From Lachnospiraceae bacterium (lineage in GTDB: Bacteria; Bacillota; Clostridia; Lachnospirales; Lachnospiraceae): a DNA stretch of 60,138 nt. The stretch covers positions 1 through 60,138 of the forward strand of contig JAISGP010000090.1 in assembly GCA_031263035.1 (NCBI GenBank). Reading direction: 5' to 3'. The translations under genes and the position numbers were made by a program. The notes beneath the pieces are model-generated. The model was given only the letters and a program-made list of their open reading frames with translations, was not told where the DNA came from and made no database searches. Below, one piece after another: positions 42,429 to 51,035 of the stretch (position 1 is its first letter; every line of letters starts with the position of its first letter).

Positions 42429-43580
42429 TTGACTAAATCAAAGAAAATAAAAATCATTATTGTAATAATAAGTATTTCTTTTATTCAAGGTCTTCAGTAT
42501 TGTGTATCTCCGGTTCTTAATCAAATACAAGACAGATTTCATAATGTGGATATAAGTTTAATTCAAATGCTGATTACGGGACCAGCCCTTCTTTCAATAG
42601 TTATAGCATTACTTTCTGGAGTACTTGTAGTTAAGATAAGTAAAAAGAAATTATTGATATTTGCAGGACTTGTTGCGGGTATTACAGGCTTTATTCCTAT
42701 GTTTATTGATGATTTCTGGATATTATTCTTTTCTCGAATTGTTTATGGTATTTCTTTAGGACTTGCTACCGCCTTAAATACAGCAGTTGTTGCTGATTTT
42801 TTCGAAGGCGACGAGAGAGTTTCTGTTATGGGAATTCAGGCAGCCAGTGTAGGAGCTGGAATGGTAGTTGTTAATACTGTGGGCGGAATATTAGGTAAGA
42901 CTGGATATATTAATTCTTATAAAATAAATATTATAGGTTTTATTTCCATGATACTTATATGGATATTTCTTCCGGATTTGGGAAAAGTAAAAGTACATAA
43001 AAGTGAAAAGATAAAGATAAATAAAGAAGTAATAATAGTTTCTTTATTTGGAATGTTAGAGTTTTTATTTTTAATTACTTTCTCAACTAATATAGCTATG
43101 CATGTGTCAGGGAAATTAGCTGGAAATAGTTCAGTAATCGGTAGTCTAAGTGGGGTATTTTCAGGAACGCAGATAGTAATTGGGATAATTCTAGGATTAA
43201 TAACTAAGATTACTAAGAAATATACTCTTCCCGTAGCAATGTTGAGTTTTAGTATTGGAGGAATTCTTTTAATATTATTTCCGGATAGTTTTATCTTTTT
43301 ATCTCTTGGTGCTATTTTCTGTGGTATATCTCAAGGAGTATTTATTCCTACTGCAATGGTAAATGTATCAAATGCTGTAAGTTCTGTTTCTGTTGCTATG
43401 GCATCAGCAGTATTTACTTGTGCTATGTGTTTTGGCCAGTTAATTTCACCTTCAGTTTTAAATTTTATAACTGGTTGTGCATTCAATAAAATTAGTACCA
43501 CCAATGTATTTATTATTTCCGTAATAGGAATGACAATTTCTGGAATAATATGTATATTATGGAAGAGAAAATCAAATTAA
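42429..43580 (+). CDS. MFS transporter
   Basis: 383 residues with about 12 hydrophobic segments, starting at TTG behind GAGGGC, 12 bases after the dehydrogenase gene. Early loop SKKKLLIFAGLVAGITG and FFSRIVYGISLGLATALNTA, and the FEGDERVSVMGIQAASVGAG loop, are typical of drug/sugar-type facilitators of the major facilitator superfamily. This is the second transporter of the cluster; together with the OFA carrier it may separate substrate uptake from product export. The solute is unknown. It is the last gene before a 209-base gap. Confidence 0.8.
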   Translation: MTKSKKIKIIIVIISISFIQGLQYCVSPVLNQIQDRFHNVDISLIQMLITGPALLSIVIALLSGVLVVKISKKKLLIFAGLVAGITGFIPMFIDDFWILFFSRIVYGISLGLATALNTAVVADFFEGDERVSVMGIQAASVGAGMVVVNTVGGILGKTGYINSYKINIIGFISMILIWIFLPDLGKVKVHKSEKIKINKEVIIVSLFGMLEFLFLITFSTNIAMHVSGKLAGNSSVIGSLSGVFSGTQIVIGIILGLITKITKKYTLPVAMLSFSIGGILLILFPDSFIFLSLGAIFCGISQGVFIPTAMVNVSNAVSSVSVAMASAVFTCAMCFGQLISPSVLNFITGCAFNKISTTNVFIISVIGMTISGIICILWKRKSN

Positions 43581-43650
43581 GACAGATTAAATAAATTTGT
43601 GCAAAATGAACACTTTAAAAATACATGTGCTGTTATATAAAATAATCCAA

Positions 43651-43671
43651 CTTTATAATGAGGTTATAAAG
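43651..43671. promoter_or_regulatory. Perfect inverted repeat upstream of hydroxyacid dehydrogenase gene
   Basis: CTTTATAA (43651-43658) and TTATAAAG (43664-43671) around TGAGG. It lies in the gap that separates the two halves of the catabolic cluster and could be an operator or part of a promoter for the second half. Confidence 0.45.
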
Positions 43672-43789
43672 AAGATAAATGTAATATTTATTGCAAATTG
43701 CTTTGATTTTTGCAAGTAAAAGACGAGAAAAAAGTTTTCGCCTAAGTAGTAAAATTTATTTTAACAAATGATTGTAAATGGAGGGAAAA

Positions 43790-44839
43790 ATGAAAAAATT
43801 AGCTTTATGTACTTCTATTCCTGAAAAAGAATTAGAGGTAATCAAAAAAGAATGTGATATTACTATTTGCGGTGAGTTAAAACATGGCAAGGGAAATGTA
43901 ACAGAAGATATGACTAAAGAAGAATGTATGGGTCATGAAATAGTAGTTCTTGGTGATGAGTATGCAGGAACTGATACTATAAATGCATGGGTCACATCAG
44001 GAATGAAATTCATTGGAGTTGCTAAGGGAACACCTGTTACTGTAGACTTTGATGCTATTACTAAGGCAGGATTATCTCTTTCATATACACCGGGAAGAAA
44101 TAGAGTTGCAGTTGCTGAATTTACTATTGGACTTATGATTGCAGCTGCAAGACACCTTACTCTAAGTGCTACAGGACTTAGTAAGGGTGAACATACAGGA
44201 CCGGCTAAAGAAAACATCTTAGATGTACCTGATATTAAAAATGTAACATTTGGACCATTAGATGAAAAACATCCATTTACAGATTATGGTATTGGTTTTG
44301 AATTATATGGTAAAAAATTAGGTATTGCCGGATTTGGAGCAATAGGTAGAGAAGTTGGAGCTAGAGCAAAAGCTTTTGGCATGGAGATTTTAGCTTATGA
44401 TCCATATATGTCAGATGACTTAATTAAAGAATTTGGTGGAACACCTGTAGATTTAGATACTATGCTATCTGAAAGTGATATTGTAAGTATTCATTTGCCG
44501 GTTGTAGATTCTACAAGGGCAATTGTAAATAAAGATTGGTTCTCTAAGATGAAGCCATCTGCATATTTAATTAACACAGCTAGAGCAGCAGTTATTGACC
44601 AAAAAGATTTTATTGAAGCATTAGAAAATAAAGTAATAGCCGGAGCAGCAGTTGATGTATATTGGGAAGAACCGGTACCTGTTAATCATCCGTTATTAAA
44701 GATGAGAAATGTTGTATGTACACCACATATGGCTGGACTTACAACTGATGTAGACTCTTGGTCAGGAACAATGATAGGTGAAGAAGTTATAGCTTATTTA
44801 AATAATAAACCAGGAAAATATCTCTGGAAGAAGAGATAA
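43790..44839 (+). CDS. D-isomer-specific 2-hydroxyacid dehydrogenase
   Basis: 349 residues from the ATG at 43790, which has GGAGGG eight bases upstream; the ATG at 43778 would contain that site and is rejected. The NAD-binding Rossmann domain shows KLGIAGFGAIGREVGARAKA, followed by SDIVSIHLPVV and the catalytic regions LINTARAAVIDQKDF, GAAVDVYWEEP (Glu) and VVCTPHMAGLT (His). Members interconvert 2-hydroxy acids and 2-keto acids with NAD(H), acting on D-lactate, glycerate, phosphoglycerate or larger acids. A long N-terminal half is typical. It starts the second half of the cluster, 11 bases before the flavoenzyme gene. Confidence 0.9.
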   Translation: MKKLALCTSIPEKELEVIKKECDITICGELKHGKGNVTEDMTKEECMGHEIVVLGDEYAGTDTINAWVTSGMKFIGVAKGTPVTVDFDAITKAGLSLSYTPGRNRVAVAEFTIGLMIAAARHLTLSATGLSKGEHTGPAKENILDVPDIKNVTFGPLDEKHPFTDYGIGFELYGKKLGIAGFGAIGREVGARAKAFGMEILAYDPYMSDDLIKEFGGTPVDLDTMLSESDIVSIHLPVVDSTRAIVNKDWFSKMKPSAYLINTARAAVIDQKDFIEALENKVIAGAAVDVYWEEPVPVNHPLLKMRNVVCTPHMAGLTTDVDSWSGTMIGEEVIAYLNNKPGKYLWKKR

Positions 44840-44850
44840 GAGGAGGGAGT

Positions 44851-46821
44851 ATGGCAAATAAATATAGTGGAAAAGAACAATATCCAATGTTATTTTCCCC
44901 AATTAGAATTGGAAATTTAAGATTAAAAAATAGAATTATTGGAGCACCAACAAGTCCAAGTATGATAACAGCCAATGGACATTTTACACCTGAAATGATA
45001 GCTTATTTAGGTGAGAAAGCAGATGGTGGTGCCGGTGTTGTAACTTATGGAGAAGGAATCGTACATTCTAAAACCGGTAAATCTCATAATAAACAATTAC
45101 AATTAGATTCATTTGGAGTTAAACAGGGTTTAGTTTCAGCTACACGTTTAATTCATGACAATGGAGCATTTGCGAATATTCAATTATCTCATGGTGGTAT
45201 GTATGGTGGTCTCGCAAGCGTTGGCGGAGATCAAGATGGCTGTGATGTGGCATATGGACCTAGTGCTATGACTATGCCTGCCGGAGAAGTAAAAGAAATG
45301 CCTAAAGAAATGATTTATGAAATCATTAAATCTTATGGTACAGCTGCTAAGCTTTGTAAAGATTGCGGATTTGATATGGTTCAAGTTCATGCTGCTCATG
45401 GATGGCTTTTTTCTCAATTTTTATCACCATATTACAATAAAAGAACTGATGAATTTGGTGGTTCTCTTGAAAATAGAGCTAGATTTTTACTAATGAGCTT
45501 AGATGAAGTAAGAAAAGCTGTTGGACCACATTTCCCAATTGAAATTCGTCTATCTGGTGATGATTGTACAGAAAAAGGATTACACCTTGATGATTGTATA
45601 CTTGTTGCTAAGATGGTTGATGATAAGGTAGATTTAATTAATGTTTCTTGCGGAAATCATGAGGATCCGGATATGTTCTGTAGAACTCATCCATCATCAT
45701 TTTATCCTCATGGTGTAAATGTATATCTTGCAGCAGAAATCAAGAAACATGTTAAAACACCTATAGCTTGTGTTGGTTCATTAAATGACCCTGCTCAAAT
45801 GGAAAAGATATTAGAAGAAGGTCAGGCTGATATTGTTGAATTAGGTCGTGAACTTTTAGCTGATCCTTATTTGCCACAAAAAGCTTTAGAAGGCAAAACA
45901 TCAGATATTACTCCTTGTATCAGATGTTATGAATGTTTTGGTGAAACAACTAAAAGTGAAAGTATTAAATGTACTGTAAATCCTATTATGGGTCAAGAAT
46001 CATTTATTGGTTGCACTGCTTGTAAAAAAGTCATTGAAAAGAAAAAAGTATTAGTTGTGGGTGGCGGACCAGCTGGTATGGAAGCTGCTATAACTTCTGC
46101 CACACGTGGTCATGATGTTACTATTGTAGAAATGTCAGATAAATTAGGTGGTAATCTTCATCCTGCAGGAGCTCCTTATTTTAAGAAGGATATTATTCAG
46201 TTATGTGATGTAATGATAAATCGTGTAAATAAAGCCGGTGTTAAGGTTATATTAAATACTAAGGCAGATGCTGAATATATAAAGAATTTTGCTCCTGATG
46301 CATTATTTATTGCTATTGGTTCTAATGAACTTGTTCCACCAATAAAGGGCATTGATTTACCTAATGTAGTTATGGCAATTGATGGAGAACTTCACCCAGA
46401 AAAAATTGGCAAAAAAGTTGCTATTATGGGTGGTGGATTAGTTGGAAGTGAAATAGCTGTTTCTTTAAATCATGAAGGTAAAGAGTGTACTCTTATTGAA
46501 ATGAAAAAAGAAGTTGCAGATGAAGTAAATCCATTTTATAGAGGCGGATTAATGCCTGAAATTGAAAAAGCTGCTACTGTTTTGACTGAAACAAAAGTTA
46601 AAGAGATTACTAATAAGGGAGTTATTTGCGAAAAAGACGGCAAGGAAGTAATAGTAGAAGCAGATACAGTTCTATGTGCCTTAGGATTTAGAGCACCTTA
46701 CGACGTAGTTGATAAACTTAGTGAATTAGTTGATGAATATTACATTATTGGTGATTGCAAGAATGTAGGACAGATTTATCAGGCTATTAACCAAGGATAT
46801 TATATGGGATTAAGAGTATAG
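44851..46821 (+). CDS. Old-yellow-enzyme-type NADH:flavin oxidoreductase / 2-enoate reductase
   Basis: 656 residues in two parts. Residues 1-350 form the TIM barrel of 2-enoate and 2,4-dienoyl-CoA reductases (FSPIRIGNLRLKNRI, QVHAAHGWLFSQFLSPYYN, RARFLL). A [4Fe-4S] ligand set follows: C356, C359, C362 and C374 (CIRCYEC...KC). The last 270 residues are an FAD/NAD(P) domain with KKVLVVGGGPAGMEAA and VAIMGGGLVGSEIAVSL. Relatives reduce carbon-carbon double bonds next to a carboxylate or thioester, as in FadH and BaiCD. Here it would saturate an unsaturated acid derivative before the ptb/buk step. GGAGGGAG precedes the ATG. Confidence 0.9.
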   Translation: MANKYSGKEQYPMLFSPIRIGNLRLKNRIIGAPTSPSMITANGHFTPEMIAYLGEKADGGAGVVTYGEGIVHSKTGKSHNKQLQLDSFGVKQGLVSATRLIHDNGAFANIQLSHGGMYGGLASVGGDQDGCDVAYGPSAMTMPAGEVKEMPKEMIYEIIKSYGTAAKLCKDCGFDMVQVHAAHGWLFSQFLSPYYNKRTDEFGGSLENRARFLLMSLDEVRKAVGPHFPIEIRLSGDDCTEKGLHLDDCILVAKMVDDKVDLINVSCGNHEDPDMFCRTHPSSFYPHGVNVYLAAEIKKHVKTPIACVGSLNDPAQMEKILEEGQADIVELGRELLADPYLPQKALEGKTSDITPCIRCYECFGETTKSESIKCTVNPIMGQESFIGCTACKKVIEKKKVLVVGGGPAGMEAAITSATRGHDVTIVEMSDKLGGNLHPAGAPYFKKDIIQLCDVMINRVNKAGVKVILNTKADAEYIKNFAPDALFIAIGSNELVPPIKGIDLPNVVMAIDGELHPEKIGKKVAIMGGGLVGSEIAVSLNHEGKECTLIEMKKEVADEVNPFYRGGLMPEIEKAATVLTETKVKEITNKGVICEKDGKEVIVEADTVLCALGFRAPYDVVDKLSELVDEYYIIGDCKNVGQIYQAINQGYYMGLRV

Positions 46822-46859
46822 AATTATTAAAATTATTTAATGAAGGAAGGACACATAAA

Positions 46860-47504
46860 ATGAAATACGAAAAAATAAGAAAAGAAGTTTTAGAAGCAAT
46901 TCAATTAGCAGTTCACCAAGGTCTTATTCATGGTACATCAGGAAATATTGCACTTCGCGATGATACAGATGATGTAGTTGCTATTACTCCAAGCGGAATA
47001 TCTTATGTTGGAATGACAGCAGAAGATATTGCTATAGTAGATATGGACGGAAAGTGGCTTGAAGGAAATTATAAGCCATCTTCAGAAGTTCCTATGCATT
47101 TAGCTACAATGAAGGCTAGACCTGATGTTAAAGCTACAGTTCACACTCATAGCATGTTTGCAACTATTATGGCAATGGGAGAGAACCCAGAGATTAGACC
47201 TATAACTCCTCCACAATGTGAATTTACACCTATTAACATTGTTCCATTTACAATGCCGGGAACTAATGACGTAGCAGATAAAGTTGTAAATGCATTAGGT
47301 GAAAATGGTAGAGCTTGCTTAATTAAAAATCATGGTATGTTTACTTGTGGTAAGAATATGAAAGCTGCCATGTATGCAACAGAATATACTGAAGAAATGG
47401 CACAAACAACATATTATGCAAAACTTCTTGGCACATATGAACCAATGCCGGAAGAAGGCGATAAAAAAATGAAGGAATTAATATTTGCTGATCAGGCGGT
47501 ATAG
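46860..47504 (+). CDS. Class II aldolase/adducin-family aldolase
   Basis: 214 residues, length of L-fuculose-phosphate-type aldolases. Zinc-binding and catalytic residues are visible: SSEVPMH with E76, HTHSMF with H95 and H97, and NHGMF with H158; the nucleotide-like loop TSGNIALRDD begins the fold, and ITPSGISY binds the substrate phosphate. Such enzymes split a phosphorylated sugar (acid) into a 3-carbon or 2-carbon piece plus an aldehyde. The next gene, four bases later, encodes a sugar kinase that could supply its phosphorylated substrate, and the Fe-ADH upstream could handle the released aldehyde. Confidence 0.9.
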   Translation: MKYEKIRKEVLEAIQLAVHQGLIHGTSGNIALRDDTDDVVAITPSGISYVGMTAEDIAIVDMDGKWLEGNYKPSSEVPMHLATMKARPDVKATVHTHSMFATIMAMGENPEIRPITPPQCEFTPINIVPFTMPGTNDVADKVVNALGENGRACLIKNHGMFTCGKNMKAAMYATEYTEEMAQTTYYAKLLGTYEPMPEEGDKKMKELIFADQAV

Positions 47505-47507
47505 ATT

Positions 47508-49058
47508 ATGAGTGATGAGGAAAAATATGTAATTGGCATGGACATTGGTACTACCAATATTAAAGCTATAATTGTAAGTGGAGATGGAAATGTAGTTGCA
47601 GAAGAAAGCAGACCAAATAAGTCCTTTACTTTAAAGGGAACCAATGTTGAACAAGATGCCGTTTTATGGTGGGATATTTCAAAGGATATATTTAATTCAT
47701 TAATTAAGTCTGTTGGTTCTAGTATTGCAAATAATATTAAAGGTATTTCCATTAGTTCTCATACAGTTAGTATGCTTCCGGTTGATGAAAATGGAAATCC
47801 TCTTCGAAATGCAATTATTCATCAAGATAATCGTTCAGTAGAAGAACTAGAATATATAGTAGATAAAATTGGATTTGATAGATTTGTAAATATAGTTGGA
47901 GGACAACCGGCTGTAGCTTTCTTACCAAATAAAATTTTATGGTATAAGAAAAATGAGCCGGATTTATTTAAGAAAACTAAATCTTTTTTACAGGCTAGTT
48001 CTTATATTAATTTTAAGCTAACTGGGGTAATGAGTTCTGATATAGACCAAGCAACAAGAACCCAGTGTCTTGATATAACTACCATGAATTGGTCCAAAGA
48101 AATTGGTGATGTTATAGGTGTTGATTTTGATAGTATGTTGCCTAAACTATCATTGGTTGATGAAATCATAGGTTATGTTACAGAGGAAGCAGGGGAAGAA
48201 ACTGGGCTTATGCCAGGTATACCCGTAATCGCCGGTTGTAGTGATGCTTATGCTTCAATGCATGCTACAGGCATGAGTACTTTAGGAGAAGTAGGAGAAG
48301 CCTCAGGTACATCCTCTATTCTATTTGTGGGCAGTGATAAGAAAAGTGCTCCAAATGTACCTGTTGTTACTCGTCCTTGTACAATAGAAGGTATTCCATG
48401 GATATTTGATGCACCAATTCAAACAAGTGGTGCAGCTATTAAATGGTATATTGATAAATTTGCTTGTGAAGAAAAGGAATTTGCAAATAAAAATAATTTA
48501 AATATATATGATTATTTAAATGAATTGATACTTGCATCAAATCCTGGTTCAGGAGGTCTACTTTTCTTTCCATATTTGCTAGGAGAAAAGGCACCTTTAT
48601 GGAACGACTATGCTAAGGGAATGTTCATAGGTTTAAATATGAATACGAAAAGAAGTGACTTGGCACGTTCTGTCTTTGAGGGCACAGCTTATGCAATTCG
48701 TCACGTGATTGAAACTGTGAGGAAATCGGGTGCAAAAGCTACTGCACTTAGAGTCTGTGGAGGTGGAGCAAAGAGTAAAACTTGGAATAAAATTAAGGCT
48801 TCTGTACTCAATATGCCGGTTTTGGTTCTGGATGAAGATTCCGGAGATGTTCCGGTTGGAGATGCACTTATAGTTGGACATAAAGTAGGTGTTTTTCCGG
48901 ACTTAACTGAAGCAACTAAGAAAATTGTAAAGGTTAAAGAAGTTGTAGAGCCGGATAAAGAATGGGTTAAAGTATATGATGAGATTTATCCATTTTTTAT
49001 AAAAATGTATAATCATCTTGAAGGAGATTTAAAAGAAATAAAGGGGATTATAAAATAA
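47508..49058 (+). CDS. FGGY-family carbohydrate kinase
   Basis: 516 residues. The N-terminal phosphate motif is GMDIGTTNIKAIIVSGDGN; DQDNRS-like HQDNRSVEELE follows, then GCSDAYASMHATG and the adenosine-binding LRVCGGGAKSKTWNKI. It resembles xylulokinase or the AI-2/ erythrulose-type branch of the family more than glycerol kinase, but the exact sugar is not determined. It phosphorylates a polyol or ketose before the class II aldolase acts. It starts four bases after the aldolase gene and ends the operon; a terminator follows. Confidence 0.87.
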   Translation: MSDEEKYVIGMDIGTTNIKAIIVSGDGNVVAEESRPNKSFTLKGTNVEQDAVLWWDISKDIFNSLIKSVGSSIANNIKGISISSHTVSMLPVDENGNPLRNAIIHQDNRSVEELEYIVDKIGFDRFVNIVGGQPAVAFLPNKILWYKKNEPDLFKKTKSFLQASSYINFKLTGVMSSDIDQATRTQCLDITTMNWSKEIGDVIGVDFDSMLPKLSLVDEIIGYVTEEAGEETGLMPGIPVIAGCSDAYASMHATGMSTLGEVGEASGTSSILFVGSDKKSAPNVPVVTRPCTIEGIPWIFDAPIQTSGAAIKWYIDKFACEEKEFANKNNLNIYDYLNELILASNPGSGGLLFFPYLLGEKAPLWNDYAKGMFIGLNMNTKRSDLARSVFEGTAYAIRHVIETVRKSGAKATALRVCGGGAKSKTWNKIKASVLNMPVLVLDEDSGDVPVGDALIVGHKVGVFPDLTEATKKIVKVKEVVEPDKEWVKVYDEIYPFFIKMYNHLEGDLKEIKGIIK

Positions 49059-49163
49059 GATATAATTGTTATTTGACAATATGAATTTTGAAAGTTTATT
49101 TTTGATATATTTCAAACAACTTCCTTTTAGAGTTATTTGAAAAGGGTAAATTTAAAGATTAAA

Positions 49164-49188
49164 AAAACGGGCGTTTGCCCGTTTTTTT
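49164..49188. terminator. Bidirectional terminator between the kinase and ABC-F genes
   Basis: ACGGGC pairs with GCCCGT over a GTTT loop with an A run before and a T run after. It lies between convergent genes and the symmetrical flanks suit both directions. Its right end touches the ABC-F stop codon. Confidence 0.85.
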
Positions 49189-50824
49189 AATCTTCGTCAT
49201 CATCATTTGCAGCTGTATATACAGAACGTTTTCTTGCCATTTCATCTGATTCAAGATATTCATCATATGTAGTCATTTTATCTATTAGTTGACCATTTGG
49301 CATTATTTCCATAATTCTATTTGCAGTAGTTTCAACGATTTGGTGATCTCGTGAAGAGAAGAGAATAACCCCTGGGAATTTAGTCATTCCGTTGTTTAAG
49401 GCTGTAATACTTTCCATATCAAGGTGGTTAGTAGGCTCGTTTAATATAATACAGTTTGAACCGGAAATCATCATTTTAGAAAGTAGACATCTTACTTTTT
49501 CTCCACCTGAAAGAACTTTAACTTTTTTTACTCCATCATCACCAGCAAAAAGCATTCTGCCAAGGAAACCTCTAACGTAGGTTACATCTTTATTTTCAGA
49601 GTATTGAGTAAGCCATTCTGTAATAGTGTAGTCATTGTCGAATTCGTTACCAAAATCAAGAGGAAAATAACTTTGAGAAGTTGTAACCCCCCATTTATAA
49701 GTACCTTCATCAGGTTCTGTAATTCCCATTAATATATCGAATAAAGTTGATTTAGCAAGTTCGTTGCTTCCTACAAATCCTACTTTATCATCATGATTTA
49801 AGTTAAATGAAATATTATCTAAAACTTTAACTCCGTCAATAGTTTTTGAAAGACCTTCAACACTAAGAACTTCATTTCCGATAGAGCGTTCCGGTCTGAA
49901 ATCTATGTAAGGATATTTTCTACTAGATGGAATAATATCATCTAGTTGGATTTTCTCTAAAGCACGTTTTCTAGAGGTAGCTTGTTTTGATTTTGAAGCA
50001 TTAGCAGAGAAGCGAGAGATAAAGTCTTGAAGTTCTTTGATTTTATCTTCCTTCTTTTTATTAGCCTCTTTCATTTGACGAATGATTAGCTGACTAGATT
50101 CATACCAGAAGTCATAGTTACCTGCATAAAGCTTAATTTTACCATAATCAATATCGGCGATTTGGGTACATACTTTATTTAGAAAATATCTATCATGAGA
50201 TACTACAATTACTGTATTTTCAAAGTTAATTAAAAATTCTTCTAACCAACCGATAGCATCTAAATCTAAATGGTTAGTAGGCTCATCAAGTAGAAGAATA
50301 TCAGGATTACCAAAAAGAGCTTGAGCAAGAAGTACTTTTACTTTTAAAGGACCTGCTAAATTTCCAACTGTTTCATAGTGTAGTTCCGTCTCAATTCCAA
50401 GTCCATTTAGAAGGGTTTCTGCATCACTTTCAGCATTCCAACCATCCATAGTTGCAAATTCTGCTTCTAATTCAGAAGCTTTCATGCCGTCCTCATCTGT
50501 AAAATCTTCTTTAGCATATAAGGCATCTTTTTCATTTCGTATTTCGTAAAGACGTTTATTACCCATTAAAACTGTATCTAATACTGAAAATTCATCATAT
50601 TGAAAATGATCTTGTTGTAAGAAGGAAAGTCTTTGCCCGGGAGTAATAGCAACTTCACCACTTGATGGTTCAAGTTGTCCAGTTAGTATTTTTAGAAATG
50701 TAGATTTACCGGCACCATTTGCACCAATAAGTCCGTAGCAATTTCCTTCAGTAAATTTAATATTAACATCCTCAAATAAAGCTTTTTTTCCAAGCCTTAG
50801 AGTTATATTATTTGCACTAATCAT
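49187..50824 (-). CDS. ABC-F ATPase (YbiT/EttA-like), translation factor or ribosome protection
   Basis: 545 residues with two ABC ATPase domains and no membrane segments, joined by a charged linker (KKKEDKIKELQDFISRFSAN). Domain 1: Walker A GANGAGKSTF, Walker B ILLLDEPTNHLD, but signature NLAGPLKVKV. Domain 2: Walker A is the unusual GSNELAKST, signature VLSGGEKVRC is normal, Walker B reads IILNEPTNHLD (Asn for Asp) and the switch is SSRDHQ (Arg for His). ABC-F proteins act at the ribosomal E site in translation or antibiotic protection. Domain 2 probably has reduced ATP hydrolysis. The DDDED tail is acidic. Confidence 0.88.
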   Translation of the reverse strand: MISANNITLRLGKKALFEDVNIKFTEGNCYGLIGANGAGKSTFLKILTGQLEPSSGEVAITPGQRLSFLQQDHFQYDEFSVLDTVLMGNKRLYEIRNEKDALYAKEDFTDEDGMKASELEAEFATMDGWNAESDAETLLNGLGIETELHYETVGNLAGPLKVKVLLAQALFGNPDILLLDEPTNHLDLDAIGWLEEFLINFENTVIVVSHDRYFLNKVCTQIADIDYGKIKLYAGNYDFWYESSQLIIRQMKEANKKKEDKIKELQDFISRFSANASKSKQATSRKRALEKIQLDDIIPSSRKYPYIDFRPERSIGNEVLSVEGLSKTIDGVKVLDNISFNLNHDDKVGFVGSNELAKSTLFDILMGITEPDEGTYKWGVTTSQSYFPLDFGNEFDNDYTITEWLTQYSENKDVTYVRGFLGRMLFAGDDGVKKVKVLSGGEKVRCLLSKMMISGSNCIILNEPTNHLDMESITALNNGMTKFPGVILFSSRDHQIVETTANRIMEIMPNGQLIDKMTTYDEYLESDEMARKRSVYTAANDDDED

Positions 50825-50963
50825 AAGAACCTCCTAAAAAACCATAGTTACGCAATTTAGAATTGTATCAGATAATCCTAATAAATACAATGTTTCGGGT
50901 AAAAATAATAAAAAAATTACAGATTAGCGACTTCTTTTATTTAGTATTTTTATTTTGAATTTC

Positions 50964-50992
50964 TTGAAGATTATCCCAATATGTTGTATAAT
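50964..50992 (+). promoter_or_regulatory. Promoter of carAB
   Basis: TTGAAG (50964-50969), 17-base spacer, perfect TATAAT (50987-50992). The start codon is at 51036, so the 5' leader is short and leaves little room for a PyrR-type attenuator. Confidence 0.75.
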
Positions 50993-51035
50993 CTTAAGGA
51001 TTATGCGAGGATGATTTTAGAAGGGATAATAATTA

